Shown here: positions 6,514-10,892 of the stretch, piece after piece
How the letters are laid out: the number at the start of each line of letters is the position of its first letter
How positions within the stretch are numbered: position 1 is the first letter of the stretch
NCBI GenBank assembly: GCA_024635735.1
Contig: JAGXII010000212.1
Coordinates: 1 to 10,892, forward strand
Origin: Christiangramia sp.
GTDB taxonomy: Bacteria; Bacteroidota; Bacteroidia; Flavobacteriales; Flavobacteriaceae
DNA: 10,892 nucleotides
Reading direction: 5' to 3'
Notes under the pieces: generated by a model
Told to the model about the DNA's origin: nothing
Databases searched by the model: none
The model's input: only the letters and a program-made list of their open reading frames with translations
Program-made: the position numbers and the translations under genes

Positions 6514-7119
6514 TTAAGAAAGTTTAAGCTCGTTATTGATGCCTTCTATATAATTTAGAATATCCTCTTTGCCTAATTGAGTGTTAGCTGAGGTTATAAA
6601 ATATTCGGGCATTTCGGCCCAGGATTCAAGCATTTCTTCCTTATAATTTTCAATATTTTTTTCCAGGGCTTTCGGTTTTAGTTTATCGGCCTTGGTGAAA
6701 ATGATGCAGAAAGGGATTCCATTTTCTCCCATCCATTGCATAAATTCCATGTCGATGGGCTGGGGCTTATGTCGCGAATCTATAAGTACAAAGGCGCAAA
6801 CCATCTGAGTTCGTTTTTCAAAATATGCCGTAATGAACTTTTGAAATACCTTTTTTGTCGATTTTGAAACTCTTGCATATCCATATCCAGGCAAGTCTAC
6901 AAGATGCCAGTTTTTATTGATCAAAAAGTGGTTTATGAGCTGAGTTTTTCCCGGAGTAGCCGAAGTTTTAGCAAGAGATTTTCGGCCTGTAAGCATATTG
7001 ATAAGGGAAGATTTCCCCACGTTACTTCGGCCAATAAAAGCATATTCAGGTAAGGTGCTTTTAGGGCACAGATCTACTTTGGAATTACTTACCACAAATT
7101 CAGCCGAGTTGATTTTCAT
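6514..7119 (-). CDS. engB: Ribosome biogenesis GTP-binding protein EngB (YihA/YsxC)
   Basis: EngB is a small TRAFAC-class GTPase needed for assembly of the large ribosomal subunit and is essential in several bacteria. The 201-residue length is normal for the family. The G motifs are all visible: GRSNVGKS (30-37) as P-loop, the switch I Thr in TPGKTQ (55-60), DLPGYG (75-80), TKAD (142-145) as the guanine-specificity motif, and SAN (177-179) as G5. It lies 8 bases downstream of the alpha/beta hydrolase gene on the same strand and is probably co-transcribed from the promoter candidate near 7918. It converges on the small CxxC gene with a 4-base gap and no visible terminator between. Confidence 0.96.
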   Translation of the reverse strand: MKINSAEFVVSNSKVDLCPKSTLPEYAFIGRSNVGKSSLINMLTGRKSLAKTSATPGKTQLINHFLINKNWHLVDLPGYGYARVSKSTKKVFQKFITAYFEKRTQMVCAFVLIDSRHKPQPIDMEFMQWMGENGIPFCIIFTKADKLKPKALEKNIENYKEEMLESWAEMPEYFITSANTQLGKEDILNYIEGINNELKLS

Positions 7120-7127
7120 AGGTTAGC

Positions 7128-7892
7128 TTAAAAATTTCGCTTTTTTAACCAGTCGTGAAATACTTCATTAAACTCTTCGGGATGTTCCATCATGGCGGCA
7201 TGCCCGCATTTGTCAATCCAGATTAGGTCTGAATCGGGGAGGAGCCGGTTGAAATCTTCTGCGACTTCAGGTGGTGTTACATTATCATTTTTACCCCAAA
7301 TGATACAGGTGGGAGTTTGCATTTTCGGGAGGTCTTTTGCCATGTTGTGTCTAATGGCACTTTTCGCAATGGCGAGTGTTTTAACCAGTTTATTGCGGTC
7401 GCTTACCGTATTGTAAACTTCGTCTACAATTTCCTTGGTCGCAATTTCCGGATCGTAAAAAACTGCCTGTGCTTTCTTCTTGATGAAATCGTAATCTCCA
7501 CGACGCGGGTAACTTTCACCCATAGCATTTTCATAAAGACCTGAACTCCCTGTAATCACAAGTCCTTTTACCACTTCGGGAAACATTTTAGTGGCCAGAA
7601 GAGCGATATGTCCTCCCAGCGAATTTCCCAGAAGGATAACGTTGTCATATCCTTTAAATTCTATAAATTCTTTGAGATACCTGGCAAAAGTGCCAACACT
7701 GGTTTTAAGAAGTGACATGGAGTAAAGCGGGAGTTCCGGAATAAGAATTTTATAACCATTTTCCGGGAAATAATTTACCACACCGTCAAAATTACTCAAG
7801 CCTCCCATAAGTCCGTGAAGGATAACAATTGGAGTTCCTTCACCTTTTTCCAGATAAGTAAATTTTCCCTCTTTCCTTAAGTGATCTTTCAT
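7128..7892 (-). CDS. Alpha/beta-fold hydrolase
   Basis: This is a 254-residue single-domain alpha/beta hydrolase without signal peptide, presumably cytoplasmic. The HG oxyanion motif is at 26-27 (LHGLMGG), the nucleophile elbow is GNSLGGH with Ser91, the acid is probably Asp203 in WGKNDNVTP, and the base is His231 in CGHAAMMEHPEEF. All three catalytic positions are intact, so it should be an active esterase or related enzyme, but the substrate cannot be read from the sequence. The central segment about 121-190 is the variable lid. Overall it resembles the MhpC/haloperoxidase-like subgroup. The next gene, engB, follows after 8 bases. A TATATTTG box lies just upstream of the ATG. Confidence 0.92.
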   Translation of the reverse strand: MKDHLRKEGKFTYLEKGEGTPIVILHGLMGGLSNFDGVVNYFPENGYKILIPELPLYSMSLLKTSVGTFARYLKEFIEFKGYDNVILLGNSLGGHIALLATKMFPEVVKGLVITGSSGLYENAMGESYPRRGDYDFIKKKAQAVFYDPEIATKEIVDEVYNTVSDRNKLVKTLAIAKSAIRHNMAKDLPKMQTPTCIIWGKNDNVTPPEVAEDFNRLLPDSDLIWIDKCGHAAMMEHPEEFNEVFHDWLKKRNF

Positions 7893-7917
7893 TGATTGCC
7901 TTTGCGGTTAGCAATCG

Positions 7918-7925
7918 CAAATATA
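7918..7925 (-). promoter_or_regulatory. Candidate -7 box for the hydrolase-engB operon
   Basis: The - strand reads TATATTTG here, an exact TAnnTTTG match 25 bases before the hydrolase ATG. No TTTG lies at the usual distance upstream; the nearest TTG is only 12 bases away, so the -33 element is weak or absent. The leader would be under 20 bases. Two interleaved inverted repeats (7894-7921) adjoin it. Confidence 0.4.
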
Positions 7926-7966
7926 GCGATTTCGATACAAGTATAATCATTTTTGCTTAACTGCAA

Positions 7967-7978
7967 GCGCATTTGCGC
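7967..7978. repeat. Short GC-rich palindrome
   Basis: GCGC-ATTT-GCGC forms a 5-bp inverted repeat around two T bases (GCGCA/TGCGC) in an A/T-rich intergenic region between the divergent hydrolase and mraZ genes. It lacks a T-run, so it is a poor terminator. It lies just before an AAGTGG copy at 7980-7985 and may be part of the regulatory region. The rest of 7893-8176 is described under the promoter and box entries; no gene is seen in it. Confidence 0.3.
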
Positions 7979-8100
7979 GAAGTGGTAAAATTGAATTCAA
8001 TTGATTTTTTATATCCTGTTTTCCAAAATTTCCCACTTATTTTCAAATTCCTGAATCCTAAGTAAATACAGCTATTTAAAAGGTTTTCAATTACATACAA

Positions 8101-8150
8101 GTGGAAAACTTATCAACATTGTGGTAAAAAGTGGTAAAAAGTGGTAATAT
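8101..8150 (+). promoter_or_regulatory. MraZ operator: 10-bp-periodic GTGG box array
   Basis: Three adjacent 10-base units, GTGGTAAAAA (8121-8130), GTGGTAAAAA (8131-8140) and GTGGTAATAT (8141-8150), plus GTGGAAAACT at 8101-8110 two periods upstream, all share one helical phase. MraZ is known to bind direct repeats spaced 10 bases apart before its own gene: TGGGN with 5-base spacers in Escherichia coli, and AAAGTG(T/G) repeats in Mycoplasma gallisepticum. The units fit the second form closely (AAAGTGG at 8128 and 8138). They occupy the -33 region of the mraZ promoter candidate, which suits direct control of RNA polymerase binding. Confidence 0.75.
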
Positions 8151-8156
8151 TTTCAA

Positions 8157-8164
8157 TATATTTG
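8157..8164 (+). promoter_or_regulatory. Candidate -7 box of the mraZ (dcw) promoter
   Basis: TATATTTG is an exact TAnnTTTG match starting 7 bases after the GTGG box array. There is no TTTG at the usual -33 distance; that position is filled by the boxes, so MraZ binding would strongly affect polymerase access. Transcription from about 8170 would leave a leader of only about 13 bases before the GTG start. Confidence 0.5.
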
Positions 8165-8182
8165 GCTCTATAAAGCTTGATT

Positions 8183-8650
8183 GTGGTAAATCTCATTGGA
8201 ACATATGAATGTAAAGTAGATGCAAAAGGCCGTTTGATGGTGCCTTCCGCATTGAAAAAGCAACTGGCTCCAATGCTACAGGAGGGCTTTGTGATTAAAC
8301 GGGCAGTCTTCCAAAATTGCCTGGAGCTTTATCCAATGAGCGAATGGAATGTTCTTATGAACAGAATGAATGGTTTGAACCGCTTCAAGAAAAAGAACAA
8401 CGATTTCATAAGACGATTTACTGCCGGGGTTAAAACTGTAGAGGTTGACACCAATGGGAGGCTTTTAATTCCTAAGGATCTTACATCCTTTGCCGGAATA
8501 GAGAAAGAGATTGTGCTTTCTTCGGCGATCAATATTGTAGAGATCTGGGATAAAGACAAATATGAAAACGCCATTGATGCTGCTTCCGATGATTTCGCTG
8601 ATCTCGCGGAAGAGGTAATGGGTAACGATGACATGGATGGAATATCATAA
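8183..8650 (+). CDS. mraZ: Transcriptional regulator MraZ
   Basis: MraZ is the first gene of the division and cell wall cluster in many bacteria and a DNA-binding regulator of that cluster. The protein has two SpoVT-AbrB-like halves, each with the signature D-x-K/N-G-R-x-x-x-P: Asp13 to Pro21 (DAKGRLMVP) and Asp89 to Pro97 (DTNGRLLIP). Length is 155 residues from the GTG at 8183, giving Met-Val-Asn-Leu-Ile-Gly-Thr-Tyr, which matches the short N-terminus before the conserved Gly-x-Tyr in this family. An in-frame TTG at 8177 would add two residues and is the main alternative. The Asp/Glu-rich C-terminus (residues 132-151) is clear. The 3' end overlaps rsmH by 14 bases, so the two are coupled. 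It is probably autoregulated through the boxes at 8101-8150. Confidence 0.94.
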   Translation: MVNLIGTYECKVDAKGRLMVPSALKKQLAPMLQEGFVIKRAVFQNCLELYPMSEWNVLMNRMNGLNRFKKKNNDFIRRFTAGVKTVEVDTNGRLLIPKDLTSFAGIEKEIVLSSAINIVEIWDKDKYENAIDAASDDFADLAEEVMGNDDMDGIS

Positions 8651-9533
8651 TCCTGTTCTGTTAAAAGAATCGGTTGATGGTCTTGATATAAAACCTGACG
8701 GAATCTATGTGGATGTCACTTTTGGAGGTGGCGGCCATTCCAGGGAAATTCTTTCAAGACTTGGTGAAAAAGGAAGGCTCTATGCTTTCGATCAGGATAA
8801 AGACGCTCTTGAAAATAAGATTGACGACCAGCGCTTTGCTCTAATTAATGAAAACTTCAGATTTCTGAAAAGGTTTTTGCGGTTTTACGGTGTAAAGCAG
8901 GTTGATGGAATTCTGGGAGATTTTGGAGTTTCTTCTCATCAATTCAATGAAGCTGAAAGAGGTTTTTCAACCAGATTCGATGCTAAACCGGATATGAGAA
9001 TGAATCAGGGTGATAAGCTGAGTGCATACGAGGTGATAAATGAGTATGACGAAGAGCACTTGAAAAAGATCTTTTATGCCTATGCCGATTTGAAAAATGC
9101 TCCAAAGCTTGCAAGGGTAATTGTGAGTGAAAGAAAGAATCATCCTTTGGAAACGAGCGAACAGCTGAATGAATTATTAAAGCCTTTACTATTTAAAGGA
9201 AAAGAAAATAAGATCCTGGCGCAGATCTATCAGGCAATAAGGATAGAGGTTAACCAGGAAATAGAAGTTCTTAAAGAATTTTTACTACAAACTGAAGAAG
9301 TGGTGAAACCAGGAGGAAGGTTGAGTTTGATTTCTTATCACTCACTTGAAGACAGGTTAGTGAAAAGATATATACGAAGTGGTTTGTTTGAAGGAGAGCC
9401 TGAGAAGGATATGTTTGGAAATATATCAGTCCCTTTTAAAAAGGTAAACGGGCTTATTGTTCCTTCAAAAGAGGAAATTAAAGAGAATAGCAGGGCTAGA
9501 AGTGCCAAGCTTAGAATAGCTAGAAAACTTTAA
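8637..9533 (+). CDS. rsmH: 16S rRNA m4C1402 methyltransferase RsmH (MraW)
   Basis: RsmH uses S-adenosylmethionine to methylate N4 of C1402 in the decoding region of 16S rRNA. The 298-residue protein begins MEYHNPVLLKE, the family N-terminus, which is why the ATG at 8637 is preferred over the in-frame ATG at 8628. Visible motifs are VDVTFGGGGHS (25-35) for S-adenosylmethionine binding, LGDFGVSSHQF (93-103), RGFSTRFDAKPDMRM (108-122) and, near the C-terminus, SYHSLEDRLVKRYIR. All family motifs appear intact and the length is typical. It starts inside the end of mraZ and is followed after 6 bases by the ftsL-like gene, so it is in the middle of a packed operon. Confidence 0.96.
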   Translation: MEYHNPVLLKESVDGLDIKPDGIYVDVTFGGGGHSREILSRLGEKGRLYAFDQDKDALENKIDDQRFALINENFRFLKRFLRFYGVKQVDGILGDFGVSSHQFNEAERGFSTRFDAKPDMRMNQGDKLSAYEVINEYDEEHLKKIFYAYADLKNAPKLARVIVSERKNHPLETSEQLNELLKPLLFKGKENKILAQIYQAIRIEVNQEIEVLKEFLLQTEEVVKPGGRLSLISYHSLEDRLVKRYIRSGLFEGEPEKDMFGNISVPFKKVNGLIVPSKEEIKENSRARSAKLRIARKL

Positions 9534-9539
9534 TCAATA

Positions 9540-9857
9540 ATGAAAAAAGGTTTTTACAATATACTAAAGGCAAATTTTCTAATCAGTGACGATGCTGTTA
9601 AGAACTGGCGCTTTATAGTTTTCTGTACGATCCTGGCGATTATTATGATTGCGAGTTCTCATAGTGCAGAACGTAAAGTTCATCAGATTGCAAGATTGAA
9701 TCAGGAAGTTCTGGCTCTAAGAAGTGAATTTTTAGAAGGTCGTTCTTATCTAATGAAGATTAAGATGGAATCAACCATCACAGAACAAATGATTACGAAA
9801 GGAATTGGGCCGTCAGAAATGCCGCCCAACAAAATTAAAGTGGTAATAAAAGACTAA
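9540..9857 (+). CDS. ftsL: FtsL-like cell division protein
   Basis: This is a 105-residue bitopic membrane protein. A cytoplasmic N-terminus of about 23 residues with several Lys precedes one membrane segment (about 24-41, WRFIVFCTILAIIMIASS). The periplasmic part, about residues 43-75, has a leucine-zipper-like pattern (IARLNQEVLALRSEFLEGRSYLMKIK, given here by its position 50-75). This plan and the place between rsmH and a class B PBP are those of FtsL, which links FtsB/FtsQ to the septal synthase FtsW-FtsI. Sequence conservation in FtsL is low, so the call rests on topology and position. Spacing is 6 bases on each side. The symbol is by synteny. Confidence 0.8.
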   Translation: MKKGFYNILKANFLISDDAVKNWRFIVFCTILAIIMIASSHSAERKVHQIARLNQEVLALRSEFLEGRSYLMKIKMESTITEQMITKGIGPSEMPPNKIKVVIKD

Positions 9858-9863
9858 GCTGAG

Positions 9864-10892
9864 ATGGCGACAACCGAAAAAAGCATCCTAAACCGAATGT
9901 ACTTCGTGGCTGGCTGTCTCTTTATTTTTGCGATTGCCGTAGGTGTTAAACTACTCAATATTCAATTTGTTCATGGAGAATACTACAAAGAACTAGCTGA
10001 AGAACGCACTATAAGAAACTTTAAGATTCCTGCTAACCGGGGTAATCTTTATGATGCTAATGGTAGCCTTTTGGCGGCATCTGTACCTAAATATGATATA
10101 CGTTTTGATGCTGTAACGGTTTCAGATAAGAATTTTGAAGAAAATATTGGGCCTCTTTCAGAGAAGCTTTCAAAGATGCTGGGCCAGCCTGCTTCTTATT
10201 ATTCTCAAAAATTAAGAACGGCCAGAGCGCATAAACAAAGATATCTTCTTATTGCTCGAAATCTGGGGTATTCAGATTATATGAAGATCAAGGATTTTCC
10301 AATGTTCAATCTTGGAGCTTATAAAGGAGGAATGATTACTGAGCAAACTACAGTTCGTGAGCATCCGCTTGGTAAAATGGGAGAAAGAACTGTTGGTTAT
10401 GAAAGAAAAGATGAAAATGGGTATTACACCCGTGTAGGTCTGGAAGGTGCTTTCAGTAATTATTTAAGAGGAACCGATGGCAGAAGGCTAAAACAAAAGA
10501 TAGCACAGGGTCAGTGGAAACCTATAAGTGATAATAATGAAATGGAGCCAAAAGACGGTTATGATGTGGTCTCCACTATAGATGTAAATATTCAGGATAT
10601 CGCCCATCATTCACTGCTTCGCCAGCTGGAATATTTTGAGGCAGAACATGGTACCGTGGTGGTAATGGAAACGGCTACCGGTGAAATTAAAGCGATGTCT
10701 AACCTTGGTCGTACTAAGGATGGCACTTATTTCGAAAAACGAAACTATGCGGTATATGAAGCTCACGAACCGGGCTCTACCTTCAAATTAATGGCTATGG
10801 TCGCCGCTCTGGAAGATAAAGTGATAGATACTAGCCAGATTATAGATACTGAAAAGGGAGTGGTTCGGTTTTACGGAAGAGCGGTGAGAGAT
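9864..10892 (+). CDS. ftsI: Class B penicillin-binding protein, FtsI-like (3' truncated by window edge)
   Basis: Only the first 343 codons are in the window; the frame is open to the right edge. A short cytoplasmic tail is followed by a membrane segment (about 13-34), then the class B PBP dimerisation domain with RNFKIPANRGNLYDANGSLL (51-70), and VGLEGAFSNYLRG (191-203). The transpeptidase domain begins near residue 240, and the catalytic SxxK is Ser305-Thr-Phe-Lys308 in HEPGSTFKLM. The SxN and KTG motifs would lie beyond the edge. The protein should cross-link septal peptidoglycan together with FtsW. The ATG at 9864, six bases after the ftsL-like stop, gives the expected short N-terminus. 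PBP2/SpoVD-like naming is possible, but position after ftsL in the dcw cluster favours FtsI. Confidence 0.92.
   Translation, partial: MATTEKSILNRMYFVAGCLFIFAIAVGVKLLNIQFVHGEYYKELAEERTIRNFKIPANRGNLYDANGSLLAASVPKYDIRFDAVTVSDKNFEENIGPLSEKLSKMLGQPASYYSQKLRTARAHKQRYLLIARNLGYSDYMKIKDFPMFNLGAYKGGMITEQTTVREHPLGKMGERTVGYERKDENGYYTRVGLEGAFSNYLRGTDGRRLKQKIAQGQWKPISDNNEMEPKDGYDVVSTIDVNIQDIAHHSLLRQLEYFEAEHGTVVVMETATGEIKAMSNLGRTKDGTYFEKRNYAVYEAHEPGSTFKLMAMVAALEDKVIDTSQIIDTEKGVVRFYGRAVRD

Noticed and set aside
8099..8126. oriC-like sequence (GTGGAAAAC next to TTATCAACA, resembling DnaA boxes)
   Set aside because: TTATCAACA differs from the DnaA box TTATNCACA at a conserved base, and the GTGG elements are explained better by the 10-base MraZ array. 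There is no box cluster or dnaA/dnaN gene nearby.
8121..8150. Possible CRISPR or tandem satellite array
   Set aside because: The units are 10 bases long with no spacers and only three contiguous copies, directly before mraZ. This fits an operator, not a CRISPR array.
8177..8182. TTG at 8177 as the mraZ start
   Set aside because: It is in frame and possible, but GTG at 8183 gives the N-terminus expected before the conserved Gly-x-Tyr, so it is the less likely choice.
1..10892. A defence island, biosynthetic cluster or other new multi-gene system
   Set aside because: Nearly every gene belongs to a known core family in a normal order, there are no recombinases, transposases or att-like repeats, and composition looks even. 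The unusual points are within individual proteins or promoters.

Overview
The window looks like ordinary chromosomal core DNA from a member of the Flavobacteriaceae (Bacteroidota), probably close to Gramella/Christiangramia. The genus guess rests on remembered protein similarity and is inference. The phylum and family rest on the gliding genes gldB and gldC, a zinc-ligand-free DnaG of flavobacterial type, low GC, TTG/GTG starts without clear Shine-Dalgarno sequences, and several Bacteroidota-type promoter boxes (TTTG, about 19-21 bases, TAnnTTTG). No mobile element, CRISPR array, tRNA, rRNA or sign of recent transfer was seen.

Layout. 106-1143 (+) is an unrecognised envelope protein: signal peptide, long charged coiled coil, probable outer-membrane beta-barrel. 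1251-3206 (+) is DNA primase (dnaG), preceded by a promoter-like motif and a hairpin. A NarL/FixJ-type response regulator (3199-3837, -) overlaps the dnaG end tail to tail. NAD synthetase (nadE, 3954-4745, -) is divergent from gldB (4852-5811, +) across a 106-base region holding two interlocked, face-to-face promoter candidates. gldB, gldC and a small CxxC protein (6150-6509) form a tight + strand operon. It meets, 4 bases away, the - strand pair of an alpha/beta hydrolase (7128-7892) and the ribosome-assembly GTPase engB (6514-7119). A 290-base regulatory region then precedes the start of the division and cell wall (dcw) cluster on the + strand: mraZ, rsmH, an ftsL-like gene and the first 343 codons of a class B penicillin-binding protein that runs off the right edge.

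How the genes work together. mraZ, rsmH, ftsL and the PBP form a packed operon for division and septal peptidoglycan synthesis. A 10-bp-periodic array of GTGGTAAAAA-type boxes directly before the mraZ promoter is the expected MraZ autoregulatory site. gldB and gldC encode gliding-machinery proteins. dnaG, nadE and engB are housekeeping genes.

The most interesting points are degenerate versions of familiar proteins: a DnaG whose four zinc-ribbon ligands are all replaced, and a response regulator with Glu in place of the phosphoacceptor Asp and His in place of one acidic-pocket residue. The double promoter and the MraZ box array come next. I do not see a wholly new system here.
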